From: Halicephalobus mephisto
Taxonomy: Eukaryota; Nematoda; Chromadorea; Rhabditida; Panagrolaimidae
DNA length: 64,000 nucleotides
Direction of reading: 5' to 3'
Assembly: GCA_009193035.1 (NCBI GenBank)
Contig: SWDT01000057.1
Coordinates: forward strand, 1-64,000
The notes beneath the pieces were generated by a model. It saw only the letters and a program-made list of their open reading frames with translations. It was not told where the DNA came from and ran no database searches. Below, piece after piece: positions 1 to 12,056 of this stretch (its first letter is position 1; each line of letters begins with the position of its first letter). The position numbers and the translations under genes were made by a program.

Positions 1-2455
1 ATTGTGATATATTCTCTCTGATTGATCAACTGATTACTTGATTTAAATGATTAAAATCAATCAGTGGAAGCCAGGTTCACTGAAGAACAAACTCTTATTT
101 TCACATCATGATGAAATAGTTGCTTTCTCTCAATCATTTATTTCCCAAATGAGGAAATACAACAAACAAATAGATTTCTCTGAAAACACCGATGTTCCAA
201 GTAATATGATGAAGTTATTAATTTCAAGAGTTATTTGTCAATTAGATTTACTAAACCTTTCGATGAAATGGGAATCACAAAAGAACTCAATTTCCAATTA
301 AAAGCTCCTGATCAGAAAAGCAGTCCAAAATTTAAACTCACCACCACAAGATTACTCAAGAGCGGATCAAATGTTTACCTCAAACTCGGGTAATAAAACC
401 GAAGAAAACGTTCTAATCGGGAACTTTATTCAATAACTAGATCTCTGGTTAGGTGAATGCTGATATTTTTGGAAGCAGAGTGCGAAATAACGATGATGGT
501 AGAGAGCGAAAGAACCGTGAATAGAAGAGGTGACAATAACTGACTCGTTTATTTCCTGAGAGAACACTCATCACTTCCTCTTCCGATCAGTTATTGTGTC
601 TATCTTCCTATTCTCTATATATAGTTATCTTGCATTTCAAAGCCTTCAATACTTGTCTGACAAGCTACTCATAGAGTAAAGTCTGAAATTAGAATGAGTT
701 CTTCGGTTTAATTATCCAAGAGTGAGAACAATAAGTCGATGATTTATTTCAAATCCTAATCCTGCAACCAATAATAATATCCTTATTATACAACGAATTC
801 ACTACTTTTAAGTCGATTCACAGTTGATCAGTTATTTCAATGGATTATGTTGTCTAAGAAATCGACTATTAGTATGGACAAAATTGGATAGATTCGACGA
901 ATAAAGGATCCATGTTCCGTATTATCATCGAACACAACAGTGAAACATCCTGTCTCTTTCCCCACGAATGAAGAGAACTTTCTTTACTAATAATTAGTAG
1001 TTATCAATTGGTAATTAAAATAACGACGATATAGGTCAAATCTGCAGAACCGATGTATTACTTAATTTTTGATTTTTAGTTTCCGTTTTATAAATTAATT
1101 TCGACCAGGAATCTGTACTGTGTATTATTGAAGTCAGAGGTCAAGATTCAAGGTTGGAATCTAGACTTTTAGTATTAAAATGGATCTATGAATTTTTCTA
1201 TTTGAAAAATCTATTTCATCTAAATTGATAGTTGAAACTTAACTAGATTTTTCAATTCAAACATAACCCATAAGTTGTGTCTTAACATGGAAAATTCTGA
1301 TTTTAATTTCCAACTCCGACCGTCGATTTTGATAATACGAAACACTATATCATATCAATTCCTACTGGTTCTAACGATATTTTGGCTTTTTAACGTTTCT
1401 TTCAGAATGCATAGATAACATGAATAACTCCTTCGGTTCCTTAAGAACACTTTAACTACACCTAGTTCCTCAACATCGTTCAAATTTCAAATTACAGATC
1501 CTTTTCAATCCGAAATAAGAAATAATGCCCTTGATTCAAACTCGGATCAGGTATCAGATCAGAATGAATATTCAGATGATATCAAGAGTCGTACTTTTGT
1601 ACTTCTCCAATGCATCGAATACAGATCCAGAACTGAACTCATGGAATACACACCTTCGAATATTTCTTCCACCACAGCAGATGAGCTCAAGAATGAAGAA
1701 AATTATATCCGTCTCCTCATCATGATAAATCAATGCTTTCTGCCGATTGTAATTTAGAAGAGACTACTGAACATTATCATAACTGAAATCCATTGCTGGA
1801 ACAAGATGAAGTATCCCTCAATAACATGAAAAAATGTCGATAAAGAAGTTAATTCTCAGTAATGGAATATCATTATTGGATCAACTTTCAGGAAGGAACT
1901 TTCATACAGAAACAGAAATGAGCAATAATCGAACTATTCTTCATTCTCACCGACGAACAACGGAATGAACTTTCATCAGAAGCATTTTTTGAGCTAAATC
2001 TATAATCGACAATTCAGAAGTCATTATTCATCAATAAAGTACTTTTTTGAATTACTCTATTGAAATAGTTTTATTCCTGAATTATTATAGATTTCACAAT
2101 AAAATGCTGTATATATGGTTTTCAAAAATATACTCAGAAAAATGTTTTCCATAGTAGAAATTACATTAAGAAAAACTTCTAACAACTAATTCTGTTGATC
2201 ATGAATGTCCCTTTTTTATCCCTCAGAGGCGGACGACAATCCAAAAATTCAACTTTGATTTTTGTCTCTATATCATGTTGTTTTCAAAAATATCATTGTT
2301 ATTATGTATATTTAAATGGAATGGTTTTGTGTCATACAAAAAAGATAAATAATCTTAATACCTAGCGTTTTTATAATTCTTACAACGAACAATGTCGTAT
2401 GATTTATTCTTTTGTCAAAGTAAGAAAAGCGATCGAATCAGAAAAATTCCCCATC
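1..2455. other. Region without a recognisable gene
   Basis: AT-rich DNA with only short open frames (the longest are 84 and 66 codons). None resembles a family I know. The frame at 47-301 has fairly coding-like composition and could be a decayed exon, but I cannot support a product. A 22-nt stretch at 705-726 resembles nematode spliced leader 1 and is discussed in the findings. Confidence 0.5.
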
Positions 2456-2575
2456 GCCAGGGGTCAAACCAGGGTGAAAGGACGCCATCCCGTTCGATCT
2501 GGCCAGTGAAACGCCCTAGGGCTGGATTAGTACTTGGATCGGAGACGTCCTGGGAATCTCCGGTGCTCCTAGCTT
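2456..2575 (+). rRNA. 5S rRNA-like gene, divergent
   Basis: The 120-nt stretch aligns colinearly with eukaryotic 5S rRNA: ACGCCATCCCGT near position 27, GATCTGG, then TTAGTACTTGGATCGGAGACG and CCTGGGAATC. The terminal halves differ from the Caenorhabditis sequence that I remember, yet the 5' end (GCCAGGGGT) still pairs with the 3' end (GCTCCTAGC) except at one position. A run of six T at 2577-2582 is a suitable RNA polymerase III terminator. It is solitary here rather than in a tandem 5S array, so it may be a dispersed variant gene or a young pseudogene. Confidence 0.75.
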
Positions 2576-2576
2576 C

Positions 2577-2582
2577 TTTTTT
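2577..2582 (+). terminator. T-run, RNA polymerase III terminator of the 5S-like gene
   Basis: Six consecutive T residues lie directly after the predicted 3' end of the 5S-like RNA, the usual position and form of a polymerase III stop. Confidence 0.6.
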
Positions 2583-3021
2583 CAACAAATTCAGTAAATT
2601 GGAATTATTAGAAAACTGATCAGAAAGGGATGATAATTACCTCTGAGAGAAAGTAGGAAAATATCCATTTCGCCCTTTAAATTTTTCCTTCAAACAAAAC
2701 GAGATGAAATATTCAAATTTAATTAACAATAAATCTCCCCAATAATTCCTCAACTCTACCAGAACTTTTAATTCATCTACATAAAGGTCATAAATAAATC
2801 CAAAGACATCTTTCATATTTTATCTGCTTAGAATTTGTACAAACGTTTCATAACTTTTTACAAGTTGATAAAAAAGTGTATTTTTCCACTGATATCTGAA
2901 CTTTGTCATTTACAGAGTATACTTTAATTTTAATTAGAAGCTTCTGTCACTAAATAAATATCCATTTTGAGAAAAAGTAATTCAAAAGTTAAATAAAATT
3001 TCGGTTAAAATAGATCAAAAA

Positions 3022-3670
3022 TTAATCTCCTCGATTTTTATTTAAATACTCTTGTATGAGTTTTACAGTATCCCCATTCAAGTTAGGAGTCTGCAGAACT
3101 TTCTCTAGAATAATTCGGACAAAATCATCTTTCTCTTTGGATAGATTTCTATGTAGATCGACTTTGTTATCATCACTTCTGTTGTCATGTTTTTGGAGTC
3201 GAGGCAAAATGAAAGCAAGATTTTTACCATTCAGTTCAAAATCAGGAAATGCCTCAATACGGAAATCTGATTCATTTGCTGTGGTCAAAACAGGGAGATT
3301 CGTCTTGCCAAATTCTTGGAACTTTTCTTTTTATGATTTTGAACGTTAAGGACATGTCAAAAGCTCATGATTAGAATTCTTCCTTTCGTAGGGATAAAAT
3401 AGAAAGATTTGTCCCCCACATTTTCCTTTAACAAAATCTCCACATTTTATACGAACCAACTTTCTTAAGTCATCTGAATAGCTTTGAGGGCACTATCTCT
3501 CGAATACTGGTGACACTTCCTTATTTCGACTCTCTCCAGCAGAAGACATCAATGAATTCAAATTTAACAGCTTGATCATCAGTTTCTGTGATAATTACAG
3601 ATTTTGTGGTTTTCTGAAGCTTATCAACAATATTACTGTTTTTCTCATTTGTGAAAACAATAGTGTTCAT
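3022..3670 (-). pseudogene. Decayed member of an unrecognised local gene family (copy 1)
   Basis: On the minus strand the sequence reads from an ATG at 3670 (MNTIVFTNEKN...) through a Cys-containing block (IKCGDFVKGKC...GQIFLFYP) to a C terminus ending RIILEKVLQTPNLNGDTVK and ...LNKNRGD. Frameshifts and stops separate the blocks. The last 88 codons (3022-3288) are an open frame. The same block order occurs at 5559-6244 on the other strand, which shows that the blocks were once one gene. I do not recognise the family. The spaced Cys residues could bind metal. Confidence 0.5.
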
Positions 3671-4537
3671 ACAATTACACTAATCCCCGTTGATCTGCAT
3701 TGGAGACCAATTATTCAATTAACGAAGCCATTGTTTCATTCCCACTAAGATCTCTGGAAAAGCTCTCCTTCATAAGTATTTTTTTCACGATCTATGGAGT
3801 ACCTAATGTTATCAGTGTAACAGAAGAGTCTCTTTAGCACTGGATATATCTGTAACAAATTATTTTATTTATCGATCCATAATCTTTTTCTTTTATAGAT
3901 TACAGTAAATCTTATCAAATGAATTCCCTCGGAGTTTAAATCTGGAAGAATACCTGACACCTAGCCTCTTCCATCTCCATCTCCATTTCAATTTTTCTGT
4001 GAGGTAGAGATATGCAGGAACTTTCTCAAATTCATTATGATTATTGATTTCGATTTTTCGGAATTTCTGATTCAGTTCCTGATATCAAAAATTAACACAA
4101 TTATTGAGTTCAAAATATCTTCTCTAATTCCTCTCTGAAATCCATCAATTCCTCCAGTGGTATGTTTTCAACCTTATCAAAGTTTATTTGAATTCCTGAG
4201 TTAATTCCTATTTAATAACAATTATATGATAGTTTCAGAAAGACGATTGAAATTCAAATTATCAAAAAGTCCATTTCCTTAGAAAGTGCCCTAACTTTTT
4301 CGTTCCAGAATGTTCAGCAATAACTATACTCTCAAAATATCCATAATGATCTCATTAACAATCATTTAAAATATAAAAATAAAAAATCGTTCACTTCCAA
4401 GCCATATTGTAATACCAACAATTGTCCAATTTCCATCCACATAATCAAACACAAATTACTAAAAAATAGTGAATAGGATAAATTCAGCAAAACCAACAAG
4501 ATAGATTTTCATGCCTATTTGAAAATAAATCACCATT
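3671..4537. other. No feature identified
   Basis: AT-rich sequence between the decayed copy 1 and the next open frame. I see no convincing coding, RNA or repeat feature. Confidence 0.4.
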
Positions 4538-4969
4538 TTGGAATCGAAAAGGAGGAAACTCGGTGTGAAAGAAGATCGAGATGTTTTCCATAAAGAGAAC
4601 AGAATTCAACAGAGTGTAGATGAAATGTTTCCTGATTCAAGAGTTGATTTCAAAGATCTTCCTCCATTTATCTGTCTTTATAGACTGATATGGTTGGGAA
4701 CTGAATATCGGATCCCTTCTGTGTCGAGAACTTTGAACAGTCTTCTTAAAGTCGAAGAATTTCTTAACAAGGGAAGTCTAAAAATGATTAAAATTAACTT
4801 TTCACGTATGAAACATTGCTCCAAGTCCATTATGTTCAATAGTGTTCTGCAGAGAGCATTCGTGAACTATCTCAAAAACAAGTACTACAATTTTACTTTT
4901 AATAGTCCCAATTTGACAATGATATTGATCAGACTAGTTAATAATCGGAATATAAACTTTCGAACATAA
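4538..4969 (+). CDS. Hypothetical protein fragment, weakly BTB-like
   Basis: An open frame of 143 codons. Its middle (LYRLIWLGTEYRIPSV then VEEFLNKGS) has the spacing of the C-terminal helices of nematode BTB domains, where a helix of the type LLxLADxYxIxSV is followed by VEEFL. No other part of a BTB or MATH domain is visible. The resemblance is weak and the frame may be a relic exon. It lies between two decayed copies of another family. Confidence 0.3.
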   Translation: MESKRRKLGVKEDRDVFHKENRIQQSVDEMFPDSRVDFKDLPPFICLYRLIWLGTEYRIPSVSRTLNSLLKVEEFLNKGSLKMIKINFSRMKHCSKSIMFNSVLQRAFVNYLKNKYYNFTFNSPNLTMILIRLVNNRNINFRT

Positions 4970-5558
4970 GCTTCATTATTAGAGTAACTAGTGATTTGAC
5001 ATATCACAACAAGTGTATTTAGTTGTATTGTTTTTATTATTTCTTGCTGGAATTTCACAACAGAATAGATCTCGTGAATACTATAAAATTTGCATGTTAG
5101 GAAAGACAAATGATTTTTAAAATGACCATTTGTGCTTATATATCTCCAATGACCTATTCTCTGTTATTCTATTATATAACTTAATATCATCAGGAGCAAT
5201 TTGATTGTCCTAGATGACTACAAATAACTTCTGTCATTTTACCTTCTCAAACATCCTCCAAATGTTATATCAGTAAGTCTCAGAAATCGGTACTCTTCAA
5301 ATTTTAAACTTTTTTATGACATTCCTTATTTCATGGGTTTCATTCTTAAAAAGATTTGTTATTCAGTCTTCCAGGACCGTATAAGCTACTATTTAAAGTA
5401 AAGTATCAAAGGACCTCGGCTTTTGAATTATTTTCGACGAGAAGACATATTGGTATTTTGAATGTTGAATTTACAGACAAGTAAATGAATGTGAGGAATT
5501 CCTGGAATACATGTGTGATCATTAGGTCAACCAAATCAACAGACATTGGTGCAGTTGT
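4970..5558. other. No feature identified
   Basis: AT-rich spacer. A short minus-strand frame overlaps the left edge but looks like a shadow. Confidence 0.4.
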
Positions 5559-6244
5559 ATGGACTCAGCTATTTTAACTCATGACGAAAACGATATTGTT
5601 GTTCAGAAGCTCAAGACAAGAGAAAGATTAAAAAATAAGAATGTAATGATATCAAATGATTTATCTGAACTAATTGTTGCTACCGAGAGGAACTGTGAAG
5701 GAAATAAATTCGAATCCCTTGGATGTCTTCTACTGAACAGAATCAAACGGAATAAACTTCATTATTACTAGAAATAAAATATTCTTAAAGCTGTTCTGAT
5801 GATTTGAGGAAATGGATTTGTATCACATGTGAAGAATTTGTTCAAATAACATGTACAGGACAAACCTTTTTATTCCGTTCCTGTGAAAAAAGAGTTGTAA
5901 TTACAAACTGTTGACATGTTAAGTGTCGAGAAGAAGAACAGGAAGTTCACAGAATTATAATGATTCTGGAAATTCTTCTACTTTAGCTAACACAGACCAA
6001 GTGAATTCAAATATTTATATCTCCAGTTCCTGAACTTAGATAACACTTTAATTTTGACTCAACTTCAGAAATACTTCAAGGACAATAATGCTGATGAGAG
6101 GATTCTTCTGAGCACTAATATGATGTTAGACGAGAACAATATCTTACTCGAATTATTCTGGAGAAAATTGTGCAGATACCAACACTTGATGGAGATACAG
6201 TGAACCTCATACAAAATTACTTGGTCAAAAATCAAGGAAATTAG
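5559..6244 (+). pseudogene. Decayed member of the same local gene family (copy 2)
   Basis: The plus strand repeats the block order of copy 1. It opens with MDSAILTHDENDIVVQKLK (5559 on). About 270 bp later comes WICITCEEFVQ with GQTFLF, and it ends with TRIILEKIVQIPTLDGDTV and ...LVKNQGN followed by a stop at about 6244. Several in-frame stops and frame changes interrupt it. The conserved C-terminal helix-like segment is the best preserved part. Function unknown. Confidence 0.5.
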
Positions 6245-6700
6245 TTTCTCATTAACATAATCAAGGTTTTGGGATCGGAAATTCATTCTATTTCGATGAA
6301 TGAGACAGTATTTCTCAGTTTATTTTCTTTCTTCCCATGAATTTCTTTCTCATTTTCATCCAGATTTATATTAGAAACTATAAATTCATCTTTCCTATAT
6401 CTGTTATGAGATAACTCAAATGATGGAATCTAAGAACATTTGGGATTTCTTCTGACTCTTTTTAGAATATCTTGTACGGTTAAAACATTTTCATTTTTTC
6501 GTTATTTTCTATTCCTTCACCGATAAACACCTTAAAGCTATGAGAAACATTTTGGAGATTTTCAATGACTGTAGAGAATCTTTGCTCTCATAAAGTACTC
6601 CCATGATTGCTTTTCTTAGGTGATCTGTCTTTGACTGGAGTTCCTTATTCCATTTCAATACATTCATAATTTAACTTTTTCGGGAAGAATCGATGTACAA
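6245..6700. other. No feature identified
   Basis: AT-rich spacer between two decayed paralogues. No coding or RNA feature that I can support. Confidence 0.4.
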
Positions 6701-6760
6701 CTTTATTTGGATTCTAGATCAACAGTCACCAAGGGAACCTCTCCAAACAAGTCCCAGAAT

Positions 6761-7100
6761 TCATTCGAATAAAGAGTTTCTTAAATGTCCATCTCCTTCA
6801 TGAAGTCTATTCGGAAAAAGTAGATATTTCTCCAGTCTCCTTTTAGAGTTGGTTGTATTCCTCATGGTTCTGAGGACATTCAGGTTTCTGTTTTTACTTC
6901 TTATCTGAACATTCAAAGCATTTCCATCAACATCGTCTACCAAGATTATGGAACCGTCTTCACCAAGGAGAGTCAGATATTTTACTTTCAGACGGTAGAT
7001 GTGCTCTCTTCTGAAATACATTTACAATATCCAGGTCATGTTGGAAGATTACATCAACCGTGTTATCAGTGCAAGTCTTAAACATATCTGTGAAATAAAG
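6761..7100 (-). pseudogene. Possible third decayed member of the local family
   Basis: Minus-strand translation beginning near 7090 gives DNTVDVIFQHDLDIVNVFQK, which lines up with the N-terminal blocks of copies 1 and 2 (a hydrophobic stretch, then ENDIV or NSNIV, then KL). An open frame in another phase (6761-7021) contains GSIILVDDVDGNALNV. The copy is too degraded to model and the assignment rests on short similarity. Confidence 0.3.
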
Positions 7101-9586
7101 TGAGTTAGGTTAAAAAGTGGTAGAAATTAATACCAGAAACATTGGGAATTCCCAGAAGATCTCCGATTCAAATAATAATCGAATCCTATTGGTTTTAATG
7201 GAGTAGATAATAGAAAATGGAGTCCATTCATAATTGTTCATCTATTACTGATGTACCCTGGAGGTATCTAGACTCCAGTCCTTTGGAACGATGATTGGAG
7301 AGGGGAAACTTTTCATCTCCGACACTATGTTAACAACTCAAAAACTGTTCTCTGATAACTAGTGAATAAAAAATTTCAAAGTAACTTTTCCAACCATGGC
7401 AATAACTTCACCTATGATCATAAATATTTCAAATATTTATTAATAGAAACAAACTCATAGCTTTTTCTAAGTGAATTTGGAAAAAGTTTCCCATCCTAAA
7501 TATAAATTTCTAGAGGTTTCCAACGGTTGGTCATTGAGAGAATAAGAAATCTCAGAATGACATTAGTCGTGGGACGAAATCAGATGTTCTTGTTTTCTTT
7601 TATCCATTTGATGTTCGAACAGAAATCAACGGTAATTACTGTGTTTTTAACAATATCTGAAGTCTACGGGTAATTAGTGGAAAACTATGAAATTTCAAAG
7701 CAGATTTTTGATTCAAAAACTACTCAGAGAATTATTAATTCCAGCACTCGAACGCTGATACTCGGAAATAACAAACATGGCAATGTTGGATAATTTCTCG
7801 TAAATTCCCTTATACTGATTAAATACAAAAATCAAAAATATAAATAGTTGTACAAACACTGCTAATGTTCTTGAATTCGTTTTTGAAATGAACCGAATTG
7901 TTATTCTCGTTTTCATTAACTTTTCCGATTTGTTCATTCTCACAAGTGCAATTGAATACAATAATAAACATTTGCAGCATATTATGAAACATCATTTAAT
8001 CTCCAATCTTGATGTTGACTTTGAAATTATTAAAATGTACATTGATGGTCCCACGGAATTGCATCGACTCAGATTTCTAGAACTTTCTGAAACATTTCAG
8101 AACTCGAGGTTCTAGATCTTTGTTTCGAAATCATATTTTTATAAATATAAGAAATAAATATCGTTATAAAATTGTCTTGGCACAAATTATTAGCCTTTTC
8201 TAACAACTTCTGCCATTCTCGATTTGATATGTTGATTCTAAAATTCTTAAGAAATACTAGAATCTTCTAGAAAGTTCTTACCTATGAATCGAGGTGATTT
8301 CGTAAGTTCCATTTACAATGTTTATAATAGCATGATTCTTGGGATTCCTTAATATTCGTGCTGAAGTGGAATCTAATGTAAATTCCTACGTTAAAAATCT
8401 TTTCTAAAACGATAATTGTTCTCGCCATTTCTGGGATCAAGTTTTGTAGTGTTGTTATGTATCAGATATCGTTGGATAAAGAGTGTGTTGAGAAATTGTG
8501 TCTACCCATTACTAGAGGAAGTCCATATCATTTCACGTACTAAACGAATCGAAATAAAGAAGTGACAAATCTGGTAATTCGATAGTAAAATCAATTTGCC
8601 TTATTTTTCTATTTTTATAGCAATTCTGGAAGTTCCGATAATATCCATGAGTTGAATACTAAATAATTCCAGGAATTTAAATAACAGTATGTCTACCGAT
8701 GATATGAGAGGATAAAAGATTCTCAGTATTTGAGACATTTGGGGAATTAAAACCTTCATTCAAATATGAAAACTGATGCCCAGGTTTATGCCCTCTGAAA
8801 AAGAACTCTTCTTTCTTTTGAGGAATGCTTTAAACACAACAGAGAATTTTCTTCGGGAATTGGAGATTCTACGAGTACTATTGTCGTTGAGGAGATCCGT
8901 TCTGTAAGATACTCGTTCAATTGGGCAACGAACAAGAAGATATTGTTATACTCTCTAGTTTCTTTGGAAAAGTTATGAACTGTGAGAAAGTAATCAACTA
9001 CAGTGAATGAATGAGGGCTGAAATTGAGTATATCATCATTTCTACAATATCTTCCACAAATCTGGTCACATATCAGGGAACTTGACACTCGGGTTTGAAA
9101 TCTAATTTGTTTCTTATTCATATTAATATTGATTATTGATGATAGTGTTGTTCTTGATAGATTGATTTAAATGATAATGAAGTTGATTTCTGTAAATGTT
9201 TCTGATCTTTGAAATGTCATTCATCTGTAGTGGAGTAAAGTAAATTCAGAGCACAAAGGTGTGAATAAAATTTAGTTTCGAGATTAATCCTGCAGAATTC
9301 AGTTCAAAGAGCATTTCACTGATCTGTACTTGATTTTTTTTTAAATTTTTCTTTTTCATTTGTTAAAAGCATTTTATGGAGTTTAATTATAACGATTTGA
9401 TATTTCCAGATTGAATATCGGAAATTATAATCAATAAAGTTTGTTCACATCTTAGTCTCTAAGTTTTAGATAAAGTAGTGATGGACACACGGAGCCTAAT
9501 CAGAAGAAAGAGGAATGGAAGAGGTTCCATCACCGAGTAAAATCGTATTATTAGGATGTTATCAATAGTCATTTTATTGATATTCA
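7101..9586. other. Gene-poor region with short unrecognised frames
   Basis: The stretch contains a 75-codon plus-strand frame (7888-8115) whose N terminus is hydrophobic and signal-peptide-like, and a 111-codon minus-strand frame (8786-9121). Neither resembles a family I know, and neither has obvious splice partners. The rest is AT-rich with nothing I can support. Confidence 0.35.
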
Positions 9587-11705
9587 ATGGAACAGTCGTC
9601 GTCTACAGTTGCTCGCTCCGAAAAAAAGTATATTGCTTGTAGTATTACTAAAGAGTATAGTAAATTTGAAATCCAAACTTATAATGTAGAAACAAAGGAA
9701 AAATCTGATTATTTACGGCTTGAAGACAAATCCATCCATGAAATCCTAGATGAGGTAATTAGAAAGTATGAAAATGATATTGTGATTATTGCTATAGGTA
9801 ATAAATATGGTTATTTCAAAAAAGAAGATTTCAAGGAATATGGTAATCTAGTCCATCTCGCTACGAAAGAGGAACTGGATTTCAACTATTATTTGAAAGA
9901 AAAAGTTGAATACTCTGTTGGGGAGCTGATTATTTGGTGGCATAGCTATCAAATTATTTTATATGAATGCACAACAGCTGTCAGAGAAAGAGTGACATGG
10001 AAAGAGCTGGATAAAAGACATTATGGATTCCATGAATGTATTGATTTCGAGTATGCCGAAAGAATGTTCGGTCTCAGAATGAATCAAGTTCATGCTGTTG
10101 TTGAGGATAGTCAAAAGAATGTTAATAAACTGTATGGTTCTGAATTGGACAAATACGGTTTCAAAAGTATCAATTTTATTGAAGAGGCATGGAATTATGA
10201 AAACTCAGTCCTTGCCAGACATTTAATTTCTGATGCAGAAGTTTCCGTCTTAGTTAAAACCGAATATTCTTACAAAACCTGCCCCAAAACTTACACCATT
10301 GAAGATTGGAATTTCATCCACATTCCAAAACTAGTTGAAAAATATGGAGCAAGAACGGACATCATGGGAATCGACCTCGGATCAACCAGATCTGTCTTGG
10401 CTGTATCTAGAAACAAACAGATCCATGTTATTCCAGTTGACAAGTCTTCTCCTGGAGACCTCTGGACAGAATCTGTAGTCTCATTTGATGAAGAGAAACC
10501 TATTATTGGAAGAGCAGCGGTCAGAAGACTCAGAACCAAACCTGATCATGTTATTTTCGACCACAAACTTCTGTGTAATTATGGTCATCGATATAATATC
10601 TCACAAAGGTCAATATGGCCTTTCAAGTACAATGTCAAAGATCAGCCACAACTGGAAACACAGACCTGTCGAGGTTTGGAAGATTTTTCCCTACCAAAGA
10701 TCAACGCAATCTTTCTGGAAAGGATGGCAAAGGCAGCAAGTGAGTATCAGGATGTATTTAATAATGGAAATTCTGTAAGAAAGGCAGTCATCACTGTCCC
10801 GAGATATTATATATACAACGTGGATAGAGAATTTATCTTAGATCCTATGATCTCTAGTACCATTGAAGCAGCGAAGTTGGCTAGTATAGAAGTGATAGAC
10901 ATCATTGAAGAGACCCATGCCGACCTCCTCTATTATTTCTCCAATGAAAGGTATTCTAAAGTGATCAAACCAGAAATGAAGATTGCTATCTTCGACATTG
11001 GAGGAGGAACCTGTATTTGGAAAGTTTATAAAATTTCAGAATATAAGAGCAATATGTGTGCAACTTGTATTAGAGAATCAGATTCAGATTATGATGCCAA
11101 GTGTTCTGGAAGGACTATTGACAATATAATTATTAATGAGCTAGAAAAATCAATTCCAGAGGATTTAAGGAGTGATATGAAACTAAGAACATTGGAAGCA
11201 GCGAAGAAGATCAAACATGAGCTTTCTTTTGGGGAGAAAACAGAGTGAGTCAAACATTATGATAAATGAGAAAATCATTTATTTCAGGTTTGACTTATCG
11301 GATATTCATCCTCGTCTTGAGGGAATGATCGAACTCACAAGAGAGTGGTTCGAAAAGAAATTAAAAATAAGTTTTGGAAATAATAATTATTATTATAATA
11401 CATTTGAATTATTTCCGTTCCTATCTCACAGGAAGAATCGATGTAACGACAGAAGATATTGGAATAAGCAAGAGGCTCCATTCGATGATATAGATATAGT
11501 GTTCTTAGCCGGAGGCACCTGTAGAATCCCATTTGTTCAAGAATGGATTAAAGAACAGTTCCTCAAGGCAAAAATAATCATAGACGGACAACTAGAGATC
11601 ATCACAGCCACCGGAGCTGTCATCCACGCTCTTCAAGTCCTCAGTAGGGAGATTGAGCCTTATATTAAATTAACTGAAAATAAAAACAGATGTCAGATTA
11701 TTTGA
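9587..11705 (+). CDS. Hsp70-family ATPase-domain protein without substrate-binding domain
   Basis: Two exons, 9587-11244 and 11288-11705, joined across a 43-bp GT-AG intron, give 691 aa in frame. The three Hsp70 signatures are present in order: MGIDLGSTRSVLAV (about residue 260), IAIFDIGGGTCIWKV (about 465), and IDIVFLAGGTCRIPFVQ (about 640). Residues 1-255 are an extension that I do not recognise. The protein ends about 50 residues after the third signature, so the peptide-binding and lid domains of a true Hsp70 are absent. It may therefore hydrolyse ATP or act as a scaffold without chaperone activity. An Asn/Tyr-rich stretch near residue 595 interrupts the ATPase fold and could be an unspliced or decayed piece. 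Confidence 0.7.
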
Positions 11706-11960
11706 ATAGATAATGACTATGGTAAAATAATTTATTGAATTCTTTCTTTTGAATCGTATATTGTATCGTGAGAATATAATTTTTGATAAAAATATGAAGT
11801 TTCACTAGTACTATTAATCTTCAAAATACTATTCTCCTTCTTCGTAAGTTAATTTTATATTCTATGAATGCTTGTATTGTCATAAACATCTTTTGAAGAA
11901 GTTTCCATAATCCTTCATTTAAAAAGTCGGAGAAATATTCTCAAATTACGAAATGACGAC

Positions 11961-12056
11961 GGACAAAGAATTAGAAACCATTGCAGCCACTGGAGCTGCC
12001 ATCCATGCTGTTCAAGTCTTCAGTAGGGAGATTGAACCTTATATCAAAGTTATTTA
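11961..12056 (+). pseudogene. Duplicate fragment of the Hsp70-like 3' end
   Basis: These 96 bases repeat the last 30 codons of the Hsp70-like gene (ATGAAIHAVQVFSREIEPYI versus ATGAVIHALQVLSREIEPYI at 11605-11664) and end in a stop. No upstream part of the gene accompanies it. It is a truncated tandem duplicate about 350 bp downstream of the parent. Confidence 0.75.

Noticed and set aside
11335..11460. A second intron inside exon 2 of the Hsp70-like gene (GTTTTGG...CTCACAG)
   Set aside because: Removing it shifts the frame into a stop before the third Hsp70 signature, while reading through keeps the frame open.
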